A stretch of DNA of 64,000 bases from Juglans regia (taxonomy: Eukaryota > Streptophyta > Magnoliopsida > Fagales > Juglandaceae): positions 17,046,298 through 17,110,297 of the forward strand of contig NC_049914.1 in assembly GCF_001411555.2 (NCBI RefSeq), written 5' to 3'. Shown piece after piece: positions 43,641-55,769 of this stretch (positions are counted from its first letter, which is position 1; each line of letters starts with the position of its first letter). The position numbers and the translations under genes are program-made. The notes beneath the pieces are model-generated. The model searched no databases. It was not told the DNA's origin and worked only from the letters and a program-made list of their open reading frames with translations.

Positions 43641-44759
43641 ATTAAGTATACACTTTTGGCTGGACCAATTAATATCTCCATAACAATCCTTGTGCTACTA
43701 CTACAATGAAGAGGAACCATACAACAACAATTAGCATGACAATTTAAGAAAGTAGAAGATTCTATTACTCTTAATTGCCAAAACATGATATAAATTTAGA
43801 AAAAGAATATGGCATCATCATATCTTTCTTTTCCCGCCTCCAAGCTCCACTATCTTCAATGCCATAATAGTAGTTTGTCTCAGGCATGTTTTAAGAATGA
43901 TAATGATAATAATGATACTCAAGGTATGATATTAGTGATTATAATTATCATTCCAATAAATAGTTGTTAAAAAAGGCATGGGTAAGGTATCCATAAAACA
44001 GGAGATCCATCTACTTGATGTTTGTTAATGTAGCAGTCTTTAAGAAAGCCATCCTTAAATACCCAAAAAGAGGAGAGACATCAAGTATCATTACAACATC
44101 ACTTTTACCAACATTATTACATTATATATACACAAGAACAACTAAATAAAAAAAATCCCCCCCAAAAAAAAACAAAAAACTTGGGGATTTAATGTAGAGT
44201 GGGCATCATCTTCATCATAGACTCTTTGGTAGGACTGACTATCCCTTTTGCACATTTGGACCCCACATTATCGTACCTTTGATGCCTTCTCAATCAAACC
44301 TGCAGTGGGTTGCATCAAAGACTATGATCTGGTTGGCAACATGGATAGCACCACCATTCTTTATTTGCCATTTGGTTGAGTGATAATAAATACATTACTT
44401 ACAATTGTCTTTGATCCCCCATCATGAGCATAGAAAGGGCCCGGCCAATATGCCTGCAGTGTCTTCACTCTTAACCAACCAAAAGTTGCACTTCCAAGGG
44501 AGAAAATGTACTAAAAGAAGAATTAAAACCCTCAAGATCAGTTTTTGATGAGTTTGGATAAAATCTTAAACATATAGCTCACTTCCAATGAAACTCTAAC
44601 TCATGATAAATAAAGGGAATTTGGCTTAAAAGATTTTAGGAAGATCATATATAATTGGGGGTCGATCGAGTACATAATTAGGTTTCGCATTTTACACTGC
44701 TATCTTTTTACTTTTCGAGTTTCTTATTTTATCATTTTTTAAAAATATTTGAAGTTGGT
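43641..44759. other. intergenic DNA, nothing recognised
   Basis: AT-rich with scattered GC-richer patches at 44200-44500. No coding domain, RNA gene or repeat partner was recognised. Confidence 0.5.
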
Positions 44760-45051
44760 CAAAAAAATTGAAAATTCAAATTAAAAAGCAAAATAATATT
44801 GGTGTAAATTCCTCCATTTTTTATCATGTGATTAGTTAAATTCCTCCATTTTATATCTGAGAGGAGATGAAAAGTTTTATCTAAAAGAAATAGCATGCTT
44901 GCAAGAGTACTGCACATATATACTAATTTTATAATAAATAAAAAAAATATTTGCAAAAAATATTTTAAATATTTTATTGCTGTTTTAAATATTTAAAGTT
45001 TGTCAAAAAATTGGAAATTTAAAAAGTAAAATGATATTGGTGTAAGACTTA

Positions 45052-45611
45052 GTGTATGTTTGGGATTACGGTGATAAATATAACTTATACCTTTAGGACT
45101 TAGTGCATGTTTGATATTGCGGTGGGAAATATAACTTATACCTTTAGGACTTATAGCTTATAACTTAATTAATAAGTTCTATTAAAAAGTTATTTACTAT
45201 TCGGTAACTTTATGTTTAAATTGTTTTTAAACATGTTACATTTGTTTTAAATTTAAAAAGTAATTTCTTATGTAGAAATTATGATTATTTGAATTTTTAA
45301 AGATTATGACCATATTTTTAAAAGTTTGAAAATTTTAATTGTCTTAAAATTGTATAAGTATTTTCATTCATTGATAGTCTTTTTAAAATTCAAATTACGT
45401 TCCGTGTTATCTAGAAAAAGCACGTTTGAGGAAAAGTACCAAAATGATATTTTTCTTATTTCAGTGCTTTTCGTCAAACGTACTTTTTAGATTATTTGTG
45501 ATTAAAATTGTTTTAATATGTAACACCCAAACAGCCTAATTTTTTTATTAAATAGTTTTTAATACTATTTAATCACTTTTTAAGACTGCTACCGTAACCC
45601 CAAACAGGCCC
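45052..45611. mobile_element. Tourist-like MITE, 560 bp, TTA target
   Basis: Flanked by TTA at 45049-45051 and 45612-45614. The left end gtgtatgtttgggattacgg and the right-end reverse complement gggcctgtttggggttacgg match over about 20 bp. Near the left end a 50-bp unit (cttagtg(t/c)atgtttg...cctttaggactta) is tandemly repeated (45048-45150). No coding frame. Confidence 0.83.
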
Positions 45612-45691
45612 TTAGAAATTGATTGTATATTTAATCGTATATATGTAATTTCTGACCAAGCTTTATCATGTGCTTGGTTAAATTCCTCCAT

Positions 45692-45804
45692 GATTATTTC
45701 CTGTGAAATTTGCTTATTTCTTATTAAACTAAGTCTATTTTTATCATAAATAGTCATTTTCGTTGTAAATAATTTATCACAAATGCTCGTTTTTCTTATG
45801 GTGT
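45692..45804. mobile_element. small CACTA-like insertion with CAT flanks
   Basis: 113 bases interrupt the duplicated segment; CAT flanks at 45689-45691 and 45805-45807 look like a 3-bp target duplication. The interior (ctatttttatcataaatagt...atttatcacaaatgctcg) resembles 46440-46540. Terminal repeats are weak (right end reverse complement acaccataagaaaaa). Confidence 0.6.
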
Positions 45805-46171
45805 CATTTTCTATTTGAGAGGAGATGAAAATTAAGTTTTATCTCGAAGAAATAGCATGCTTGCAAGAGTACTGCACATATATACTACTTTTCTAATAAA
45901 TAAAAATATCTGCAAAAAATTTCTTGTCTGATAACAAACATCTTTGCATGAAAAAGTGTTAAAGAGTCGGAAAGAAATTAGGGGCCTACCTTAACCAGAA
46001 TTCTTTTGCCTTTTGATAGAAATGATTCCATTAACGGTCGCAAAAGCAATTCGTTAATTCTTTTCAAGAACCCTTTGTTTCTTACTCAGCTATTATTCCT
46101 TTCAACATCCCCACAGTTTAGTGGTTGATTCAACCTTTTTATCCCCCATCTTTCCTTGACACTACAAGATA

Positions 46172-46215
<44 letters not shown>

Positions 46216-46410
46216 TTTTGTAGATACCACTTTTTCGGAAAATTACATAATATATGTGCTTGCTGCAAGGCCCGACTAGACTTGTCATCTCGAATTATTA
46301 GATGTTTTACATGACTTTGTATCTTAAACTATTAAATTTTACAATTATATCATTCGATAATCATTTTTTTTCCGAGCAAAATAGAATAGGAGGAGATAAT
46401 CGATCGATAC

Positions 46411-46549
46411 GCTACAAAAAAATTACTTATTTGTAACCAGTTATTTTTAACGAAAATAATTATTTTTTGTCAAAATAGGTCTATTTTTATCACAAATAAT
46501 CGTTATTATCTCAAATAATCTATTACAAATATTTATTTTTCTTGTAGTG
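46411..46549. mobile_element. CACTA-like MITE
   Basis: The left end gctacaaaaaaattacttat and the right-end reverse complement cactacaagaaaaataaata are inverted repeats; CACTACAAGAAAA is the usual terminus of plant CACTA elements. Arms of about 30 bp enclose AT-rich non-coding DNA. Confidence 0.72.
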
Positions 46550-46553
46550 GATA

Positions 46554-49500
46554 GAAGGAGGGATTAGAAGGCGAGAAGCGATTGACACTCCTCGAACTTG
46601 AGCCATCCCTAGCCTATATTCCAGTTCCACTAAATAATTCAATAAATCTTAAGTGGTTAATATCATACCATTTAATAACTCAAAAGTGATAATTAAACAA
46701 CACTCAACCTAATTTTGACGATTACAACGTTTTTACTTTTCAAAGGAAAGCATGTGATCTTCGTTCTAAAATTATTATACAAAATTATTATCTTACTCTT
46801 TAAAGTAATTAAAAAATAAAATAAACTCTATTTATTTCAAGGATTATAAAAATTATATATATATATATATATAATATGTGTGTGTGGACTGAAGTTGACT
46901 GAATTTATTCGTGCAAATGAGGTTACTTCAAGCTCAAGTCATGTTCCTCCATTTTCGGGGTTCCATCCCACATTAAAAGAGAAAAAAAAGGAAGAAGAGG
47001 GGGGTAAAGGAATATACTTAGATTCAGTTTGAATTGGATTACTCACAAATAGGAAGGAAACCCTCACCCAAGCTGAAGTCCACCAATGTTAGTGGGGTCT
47101 TTAACGGCTAATTCCTGTCGGCATTAATCCAAAAGAATAATGGATGACAACTTTGTTTAAAACCGTGTGGGCTCCATTAATTAGTAACATAAATATTAGA
47201 AAGACAGAAAATACAATAAATAGGTCACATAGGACTCTTTAAGTCTTAAGGTGGGTCGTCAGTTCCATCTCCAAATCATATCATGTTTTGTAGTTGTAGG
47301 ATCTTTGGAATCCCAAGCCCTCATTACACCAACAATATTTAATATCAAATAAAATATAAAATGGTTAAAAAGCAAGCTAGCTCCTTAATGGCTCCTCCAA
47401 CCAAGTTTTGTTTAATCCTTTCTCATCCATCTTTTGATCTTTTTCCCTAACTATAGTCATATCTTATCATTAATTAATATTATTTAGAAAAATAATTCAT
47501 CTGGGTATAGTCGAAATCATTCTTGGTAGATGAATGGCGTGTGTCTTTTTCATCTGGAGAAACTATATTTACAATCATGAATTGTGCAATCGTCGCATAA
47601 TCGCTTTGAAAAAAATGAATAAAATATGAGACCTATATGAAAAAATTGATTATTTTTTATTAGGCAAATTTGATGGAAATTACTACATCAGAATCACTCA
47701 ATAAAAAAAAAAAAACAATTTATTTACCAACATTTACATTGTAAGGTTCATCATGTTACACCACTTGGTGGACATGTAAGTAGTAATTTTTTTTTAAGGA
47801 TATTGTTCAAAAACTATTGCACAGTCAATGTAAACTGTAATATCGTACTTCATGCAATAATGAAGGAATTTCTTGAACATTTGGCTCCCAACCATCAACT
47901 TCACCAACTCAATTATAGATATGCTCCATATCAATGCTCAACAACTGGACGACTTTTATTAGACTGTCCACCATTCAGACTGTCCAGCATCATCTACATC
48001 GATCATCGGACCCTTCTTTGGTTTCACAACCAGATTTTGAATCCAGATCTGATGCATTGCTGCCCCAATTATGGTGTCGGGTTTTATGTCTTGTAGTGCA
48101 CACCATCTTGATCAATCAGATTACAAGTACTGTAATTTGGAGAAATTATTAGGCTTTTCTTCTGTTAATGATCTGCAAACACTCAATCGTGAAATACCTT
48201 AAAACCAGAGGGGAAAAAAAAAAAAAATTCAAGCAAGGAGCTTGTCGACGATGATTGGCGGAAAATAACTCCGATGATTAAGTTAGTCGAAGATTCTTTT
48301 AGAGTAAAATGTTTAAGGAGAAAATTGAAAAAAGATGTGACATGTTTTAAGGAACCCCACCATTCTAATGAGTTCAAGGCAATCACTTGCCATCATGTTC
48401 ATTTCGGAGTGTCCGTTAATTATCATCATCATCATCATTCGAGACTCTTAAGGAGCCGTCTACCATGCTTAAGTTATAAAGCTCACTTAGGTAAGAGTAA
48501 AACCACATTACAACCCAATTGTCTTGTATACTTCCAATCCTTGTATACAAAGCATAAAACATCTCTATAAAACATATCAAGCAAGCAAAAGCCTCCAACT
48601 ATATTTACACCCTAAGTAAGAACATTAACCTGCCCACTCTTAAAAGTTACACATCCTTTCTCTAGGAATGTTGTTATAATCATATCAAGACCAACTCAAA
48701 AACTACATGATCAGCACCCTCCTTGATCAAAAAATTATAACACCCATTGAACATCTTATAACACTACCTCCCACCGTGCAAGCACATGGATTCTTCAAGG
48801 AACAACTATACTATTCCCTTCCTTTTATTATGAAAAGAAAATCTATTTATAAGTTTCGTTTTCCAACAATGTTATATTAACACGTCGACTTATAAATGAC
48901 AATTTAATTTTTATATGCAATGTGTCATATTCTGAAACTAAGAATAACCAAGCTAGGAGCAAATTAGGGCCCGGAGTCGGGCGAGTCGTGGTTCGGGGCC
49001 CATGAACTTAATCCTGTTGGGCTCGTGGACCCTTTGGCCCAACCCACTGCAACCTAGGAGTCCCTATTTAGTGTTCTGTAGCAATTATTATTGGTTTTCT
49101 TTTGATTTAATAATTTTTCCTTGCAAGGTTAAGCAAAGAAAGAAATGAGAGAATGGTGGACATTGAACATGAATGTTACACAGAATAATGAATAATATTG
49201 AAGAGACCTTCATGACTAGTTATACAACATGACAACAGAGATCCAACAGTCCGTGATTACACTCACGCGGTTTTGGCCTTTTTGGGCTCTCTCTCTCTCT
49301 CTCTCCAAAATGGCCGCCCCCATTTGTCCTCATATTCATCCCTTTGCATGTGAGGGTTTTGAGATCAGTAGTACTTTTAAATAAGAGTTTAACTTGGATT
49401 CTGGCGTTTCTCTGTAAGTTGATAGCGAAGATGAACGTGTGATGGATTTGTGGGGACAACATGTCCAAGAGCTCACGGGAGTGGCCAAAAACCAGACTTT

Positions 49501-49700
49501 CTTGTTTAACGCAGGTGAAATCTGATCTTGGATTGGACTTCTCCATCACACAGATACAGGGGGCCGTCCAAAATCTTTTGCTTGCTGGCCACCTATTTAT
49601 ATATATATTGTTTTGCTTGTGGGATACATATGTATATAGAATAAGTTGATGGGTTTTGATGGTTCAGGATATGTAAAAGAAATAGGGGGAAAAAGGGAAA
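46554..49700. other. intergenic DNA with low-value open frames
   Basis: Contains (TA)n at 46855-46873 and a CT run at 49288-49303. Open frames at 47803-48152 (+, 97 and 72 codons), 48274-48570 (+) and 49220-49549 (-, 109 codons) show no domain, and each spans low-complexity or frame-ambiguous DNA. I see no supported gene. A partial family 1 MITE lies at 47557. Confidence 0.45.
47557..47665. mobile_element. MITE family 1, left-half copy
   Basis: Has ggagaaactatatttacaat, tcgtcgcataatcgctttga and aatatgagacctatatgaaa in family order, then stops at tattttttattaggc without the right terminus. Confidence 0.65.
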
Positions 49701-49951
49701 GAAAAAGACTCCCTCCTACAATATTATGGCCCCCACACGGTTTCTAACTTTATTTTGTAGTGCTAATGCTGAAGCATGTTCTATGAAGAATTCTGGTATT
49801 TTATTGACAAAACATTCACCATTGAAGATTTTGTGCTCTTGACTACTAAGCACCAAGTCACATGGTTGAACATTTTGCTCCGTCATTGCTGGCAAACCTG
49901 AAAATGACTCCTCGTGCGCCAAAGACTAAAGTTGAAACAAATCTAGACACA

Positions 49952-49953
<2 letters not shown>

Positions 49954-49997
<44 letters not shown>
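49954..49997. repeat. (AT)22 microsatellite
   Basis: An uninterrupted alternating AT run, likely length-polymorphic. Similar shorter runs occur at 46169-46214. Confidence 0.9.
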
Positions 49998-50000
<3 letters not shown>

Positions 50001-50130
50001 TTTGGAAGTTGCAGGTTTGCTCCTTTTGATCTACCATATCTAGTTTTGCTTTAAATGACAATTACATTTAAGTTTAAAATAATTCCAAATATCATGTCAA
50101 TAAATATTAGATAATGGAAAATTTAAAACA

Positions 50131-50327
50131 CTTCATTTGTTTTCACAGCTCATTTTAATTCATCTCATCTAATTATTACAAATTTTTTAAATTTTCACAC
50201 AAAATAAAATAAACAATTCAATTTTTTCAAATCTCAAAATAAAAATAATATTAAAAAATATATTCTAACAATGTTTTATTTAACTTTTAATTTTAATCTC
50301 ATCTTATCTGTAAAAACAAACGAGGCG
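50131..50327. mobile_element. MITE family 2 (Tourist-like), copy 5
   Basis: The left end catttgttttcacagctcat and the right end tctgtaaaaacaaacgaggc form the inverted repeat. The interior is very close to copy 2 (ttcaatttttt/caaatctcaaaataaaaat shared). Confidence 0.8.
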
Positions 50328-51720
50328 AATTATTCTTTTTCCTGCAACGCTAGATTTCTCTCTTTTTTTTTTTTTTTATTTACCACTCATAAAAAGGCCA
50401 CAATCATGTTCTAATTAATAATTAATAATTTTTCATTGCAGAGTTGTACAAGTAGTTGATAATAATATTGATAAGAGTTTAGTATGCAGTACCTACGATT
50501 TTTTAGTGAGCTCCTGCAGTTTTGAGTATACTAATTTTTTTAGAAAAATAGAGAAATGTTTTAAAAAATTATGTATTCATCCTGGAGAGGACATCCTAAG
50601 CGGTTAGCCCCCACATGGGTCTGGGTTTTTTATCTAGTCTAGAGCATGTTCCATTGTTGAAAAGCACATTATTATTATCAAGGGAACCTAACCCACTACA
50701 AATACTAACTGGATAATCACTCAACGGTGATAAAGGATAAGAACATTTATCATGTGAAGTCTAAAATGGAGATAAACCCTCATCTCTAGATTTGAATTCG
50801 AATAACGGATAACTATTATCACCTAAGAAATAAAGGCAGGTCAGAGAATTTCATATAAGGGAGGAACCCAAGTATGTAAAGGGGATTTGATTCTTTGGTA
50901 TTAGAGAGATTATTTTTAGTGACTAATTTAGGCATCAGAGGTATTCCCTCGAACTTCCAAGCCACTTTTACTCTTTGGTTATAGATAATCGTGTGACAAT
51001 GACAGTGAAACACGTCCACAACACATCCTATTATGTTAATGCAGTATACCCATCAAGCTTTTTAAATTATTTTTCAGAATGAGAATTTATTCACGTCATG
51101 AAAAAAAAAATGAGACCTAACTGATTTTAATAGAAATTGAACTTCGAACGAAGACTGTTCCTTGAGCCACAGCCACAGGCCTCCAACACATGGCAGGAAG
51201 TTTGTACACATCCACCGTTTGGGCTTTTGTATGTAATTGGGTGCACTTCGGCAAAATTTCAGGTTGAGCCGAGATTACCAAAGCCCAATGCAATGTTATT
51301 GTGTAAAAGAAAAAAAAAAAAAAAAAAACAATCCAACCAGCCCCTCTGCAGTCCAGAAAGAGACATTTAGCTAAGATGTAACAACCCAAGCCCATCACTG
51401 TGGTATAGAAGTAATTCAAACAGAGCAGCAAATTTGAAGATTTTCTATGGCACTTAATTTATAGCAATGAGCAATTACAAAATAATCCCCATACGAAAGA
51501 GATCAGTACATTAGAGTCGATCTCTTGCTTGGACATACCAATTTTTGCAATTTTACAACAACATAACATGACTGATGAATCACACCAATGTGGATATGAC
51601 AATACCACCACAAAAAACGATATCATAAACTTACAGACAGACACAGAAAGATGTGGAAAGATGTGGTTTTAGCTCTATAAACAGTGGCTTGACTCACTTT
51701 TATGGGAGAGAAGATTCTGA
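50328..51720. other. intergenic DNA and 3' flank of the shugoshin gene
   Basis: Contains T16 near 50363 and A19-like runs near 51311. Frames at 50819-51019 (-) and 51117-51431 (-) have no domain. The last ~250 bases probably hold the shugoshin 3' UTR. Confidence 0.5.
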
Positions 51721-54700
51721 TCACTCTGTCCTCCGCATTTTAATTTTAATGGGAGCTTCCTTGTAGGATTCCACCTTCTCAACAGCTTTGCGTAATGGTC
51801 TTCCAACTGAAGATCTTCGTGGTGGTTGTGCTTCTTTTCTTGGCACAGAAATTTCTACTTCCTCTTCCTTTTTGATTAATGATTTTAATGGAAGAGGACC
51901 TTCATGCATAGGATTTTCAAGTGACTGACTGAGTGGATATTTAGCATACTCTATCTCAAACAAGTTCTCTGGGGGTTCTCTCTCATGGGATTTAAACCTA
52001 GCGGATTGCCTCCTCATACAACGCCTGGTCCAAGTTAAAAAAGCCAGCATGTAAAATTTTACCCTTTTCTTTCAAGGGGTAAGGGATGATAAAAAGCAAT
52101 GATAACAGCATTTTTTGCATCTCTGCAGACATGAATGCAGGATTCCAGAAACAATTACAGATCAAGAATTTTTTAGATCTTTTTAAGGAGGACGTTTCAT
52201 GCATTTCTTTGAATGTTTAATATGTTCATCTACTCGTAAAGAGAAATTCTATTTGCAATCTTGAGTGAAGGACTGCGTGTGTAGTCACATTAATGAATGT
52301 GGGTAAAAGGGAAAAAAATTATTTTAAAAATGATATTATTGTAAGTTTTTTTTTTTTTTAAATATAACTGTATGAAATTACATGAACATCCAATTTGAAG
52401 CATGTATGTAGACTAATAACTCATTCGTAAGGAGTAATTCTACTCTCAAGCCTTTATTTTTCCAACACCACACACCTGGCTGAGGTGGAATTTTTTTTTT
52501 TTTTTTTTTTTTTTTCCTTTCAAGACTTGCGTTTTACTTGTTGAAATTTCTCCTACACTTTACCCAGACCCCAACTCCCAAATTCCGAATCATCCTAGGT
52601 GAAGAATTGCATTAAAAAATGTGAAGACGTGCGTTTTACCCATTCAAAATTGTAAAAGTTCATCTCCAAAACAAGGGCAAGAATCGCATCAAAAGAAAGA
52701 ATCACATCTTAACATTATACTTGGAGATTTTTTTTTAATAGAAAATGAACTCTTTTTTTCGGAGAAGAACCCATTGGTGGCCGTTTATCTCCATTTTTCT
52801 TGTTTTGAAGGGAGCAAAACTAATTGTAAATTTTTTTTTATATCATTGAGAATCTGTAGACGAAAGAACGAGAGAGAGAGAGATATAGAGAGAGAGAAAG
52901 CTAGAGAGAGAGAGCTGGTGTGTTTGTAAAACTGGGGAGGAAACACGAGAAAAGGGAACTCAAAAGGAGAAGGGTAAAAGAGGGAAGTGGGTTGGACAAG
53001 ACTAGACTGCTTTCATTTAAATCCGGTTTGCTACGTCAGCTGGTGTGTGGAGTAGGAGAAGAAACCGGCTTTGGAGTAGACTTTTTCTTCCCGGAATTAT
53101 GTAAGACAGAACGCAGTTAAGATGTATGCAGTATGCTTAAGCTATATTAACGCTACGACAAACCTTTTATTTTCAACCTTCTCTTTTTCTGCAACCTTTT
53201 CAAATGCAGTAGAAGGGCCCATAGCTGCAAGTATTTGTTGGTCCGATATGTTAATAAAACCCATCAAAGAAGAACAAATATAGAAAAAGAAAATGAAGAT
53301 CCAGTTTAGGTCCATAAAAATTACATCGACTTCTTCTGGTGCGCCTTCTGTTGCGATTAGAATTCTTTCCACTGCTGTTAGCTTCATGCAATGATTGTTG
53401 CTCTGCGGCCACCTCTCCTTCCTTAAGGCAACAAAATACCCGAAGCAAGAAATGTAAAGAATCGGAAGGGCCCTAACAAAGTATCAGAAACATAACAAAG
53501 AAGAGTAACTCACACACCTGAGAGGCAGTCTTTTCATAGCTCACCTCTGTTTTTCTCTGCAAATGAAGAAAGATTTCTTTTTTTATTAAAAACATTAGTG
53601 TTGAAGTTGAATCTGAACGATATTTCAGTTGATTTCGTTTACTATATGTTCCTTTCATACCGGGGCTTCCTTGAATCTAGCCTACTTCAGGTTAAATTAG
53701 CGAGAATTGTTGCTGGAAGAGTATTAAAAATCAGTACAAGAAGTTCCCCTTTTGATAGCTTACTGAACAAAAAATGTTCGTAAGATCATTCTGATCAGTA
53801 TTACCATCGATTAACTATATTATATTGTGATACCCCATATGATATGGATAAGGGTAGGTAGTGTATGAGATCCCACATTACTTGGGAATGAGAAGTTCTT
53901 ACTCTTTATAAGGTTCCAATGGGGCTCTAATTGTATCATTGACTAGTCCTTTTAGAGTATAGGCCATGTGGTTTGGGCCTTCCATTGGGACGTTACAAAT
54001 GGTATCAGAGCCTATCCCAACCAGAAATGTGGGACTTGAGCCGTGCCACCTACAATGGATAGGCCCGACGAGGACGTCGGGAATTTAAGGGGGGTAGATT
54101 GTGATACCCCATATGATATGAATAAGGGTAGGTGGTGTATGGGATCCCACATTGCTTGAGAAGGAGAAGTTCTTACTCTTTATAAGGTTCCAATAGGGCT
54201 CTAATTGTATCATTGACTAGTCCTTTTGGAGTATAGGCCATGTGGTTTGGCCTTCCATTGGGACGTTACATATATCATATCATATACTGCAGTGTTATGA
54301 ACTACACGGTTGGAGGCTGGTGTTTAAGGTTCATGAAATTCATGACATCTCAATCCAAAGATCTGTGTGTGAAGTATGTATGGTATCCAACATGCTAAAA
54401 TATATATGCTCTTAGATGTACTTTCGAACAAGGCAGAAGGAGAAAAAGGAGTGTGTGTGTGTGTGTGTGAGTGAGAGAGAGAGAGAGAACTAATTCAACG
54501 AAACGAACTCAGTAATGAAAGTTGCATATTTCGCAACAAATAATAATAGTAATAGTAATGAAAGTTGCACTTGCAGTATTGAACCTGGTTAGTTATTCTA
54601 CATGACATATTAAATATTGTGCAAGGAGATTCTGGCAGCGACCTTGAAACTTGGAGAAGGAAATCAGCGAGAGATGGGCAGGCATGAAAAGTTAATATTC

Positions 54701-55769
54701 ACATAATAATTATGTATGACTACTGTCTACTGGACTTATGTAATCTGCAGAGGTTCAGTGCGTAGATGACCTAAACACCAGGGTGTTTAGGGGCATGCAA
54801 ACCAAACAAAAAACTTGTCAAGCCTGAAAATAGGATGACATAGAAATGCAAAAATTGATGCAGACTAAGTACTAGCAATTTACTTATTCCAGCCTGCATC
54901 GCACGGGTTTACGACTAGTATAATAGAATACAAGGTTACAGCTAACCTTCAGTTCTGTATCCTTCATTTTGAGTAAGGCATCCTTGCATACAAGCGCATG
55001 ACCAAGTGTTTTTATCTGAAATAAGCAGTGTTGGGAGTTTAAACACAAAATAGAAGCATAAACCCCCAACCAATGTGCATGAATTCTTAAATAGAGTTGA
55101 GAGTTTAAAACAAAATTACCCTTTCTCTTCCAAAATTAAGTTCCTGCACAATCAGCAATGACATAGTTACAACCGGTAAGAACCAGAATTGTAGATATAA
55201 GATTAAAATATTTGTTTCAGGTGAAAAGCAGGCGTACCGCTAACATCTGGCTATTTGATTGAGCAAGGTTCCAATTCTGAAGCTGCAATTTCTGAAGACT
55301 CACTCGCAGTTTCTGCAACTCAGCTGCACTGAGTTCAATTGTTTTACTGTTGTAGTGTGATTAAGGACACCCATTCTTATTAGTAGGTATCTATAACAAC
55401 AAACGTATGCAGGTATTTGTGGGGGGAAAAAAAGGAAAGGAAGAGAGATAAATAGACCCTCCAGAGCAATATGGAAAAGATAGATAGATAGAACAATCGA
55501 AGGATACTTCCTCTCGGAGATAAGTTTGAGCAAAGCCGTTCTCTCCTGGTGTGGAAATCGAAAACGTAAACAACCCTAGTAAGTGGAACCACATATTATC
55601 ACATAGTATCGAGAAGCAAGCAAGATTGTACCTGGAGGAGTTGCTCGACGTAGGCCTCATCTGGCGGCGGTTTGTCGTCTTGGCTGGGGAGTTTGGGTTG
55701 CGTCTGCGAGTTCGTAATGTCGGATAGTTTCTTCCTCATTATGCTTCCGAAAGACGACCTCTTCGCCAT
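51721..55769 (-). CDS. SGO1: shugoshin (SGO1-like), nine exons, 292 aa
   Basis: Shugoshin protects centromeric cohesin, with PP2A, during meiosis and mitosis. Exons on the minus strand are 55769-55632, 55545-55508, 55346-55238, 55143-55120, 55015-54947, 53556-53518, 53421-53325, 53224-53164 and 52024-51721 (stop TGA at 51721-51723). All eight introns are GT-AG and the joined frame is open (879 bp). The N-terminus MAKRSSFGSIMRKKLSDITN is the plant shugoshin start. Exons 2-5 form the coiled coil (ERTALLKLISER, ELQKLRVSLQKLQLQNWNLA, HALVCKDALLKMKDTELK). The C-terminus carries the basic SGO motif RRSSVGRPLRKAVEKVESYK followed by EAPIKIKMRR. An upstream ATG at 55928 is open but not family-like. 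Intron 5 contains a TRIM element; intron 8 holds microsatellites. The gene looks functional. Confidence 0.93.
52241..52345. mobile_element. possible MITE family 1 remnant in shugoshin intron 8
   Basis: Starts gagaaattctatttgcaatc, close to the family terminus, but soon diverges. Nearby, intron 8 also holds a T-run of more than 20 at 52491-52515 and a GA-rich run at 52866-52915. Confidence 0.4.
53826..54270 (+). mobile_element. complete TRIM (terminal-repeat retrotransposon in miniature) in shugoshin intron 5
   Basis: LTRs at 53826-53997 (172 bp) and 54100-54270 (171 bp) begin TGTGATACCCCATATGATAT and end TTGGGACGTTACA. They differ at about eight positions plus one single-base gap. The interior is only 102 bp: an exact initiator-Met primer-binding site, a short spacer and a polypurine tract (tttaaggggggtaga) next to the second LTR. 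TATAT flanks both sides (53821-53825, 54271-54275) as a 5-bp target duplication. It encodes nothing and would need enzymes in trans. It is opposite in sense to the host gene. Confidence 0.95.
54000..54011 (+). promoter_or_regulatory. TRIM primer-binding site (initiator Met tRNA)
   Basis: TGGTATCAGAGC, a perfect 12-base complement to the 3' end of plant initiator Met tRNA, two bases after the left LTR. Confidence 0.95.
54457..54487. repeat. (GT)n-(GA)n compound microsatellite in shugoshin intron 5
   Basis: An alternating GT run passes into a GA run (tgtgtgtgtgtgtgtgagtg then agagagagaga), about 190 bases from the TRIM. Confidence 0.85.

Larger units (their letters stand above)
44760..45925. 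repeat. diverged tandem duplication, second copy disrupted by two small elements
   Basis: 44820-44960 and 45664-45925 share tcatgtg(a/c)tt, gttaaattcctccat, gagaggagatgaaaa and atagcatgcttgcaagagta, then ctgcacatatatacta. Flanking words (gtcaaaaaaattg...aatattggtgtaa) also recur at 44760-44805 and 45001-45045. The second copy is interrupted by insertions at 45052-45611 and 45692-45804. Confidence 0.8.

Noticed and set aside
2655..54487. CRISPR-like or regularly spaced arrays
   Set aside because: The repeats seen are microsatellites, tandem duplications or transposon copies, without regular unique spacers, and the genome is eukaryotic.
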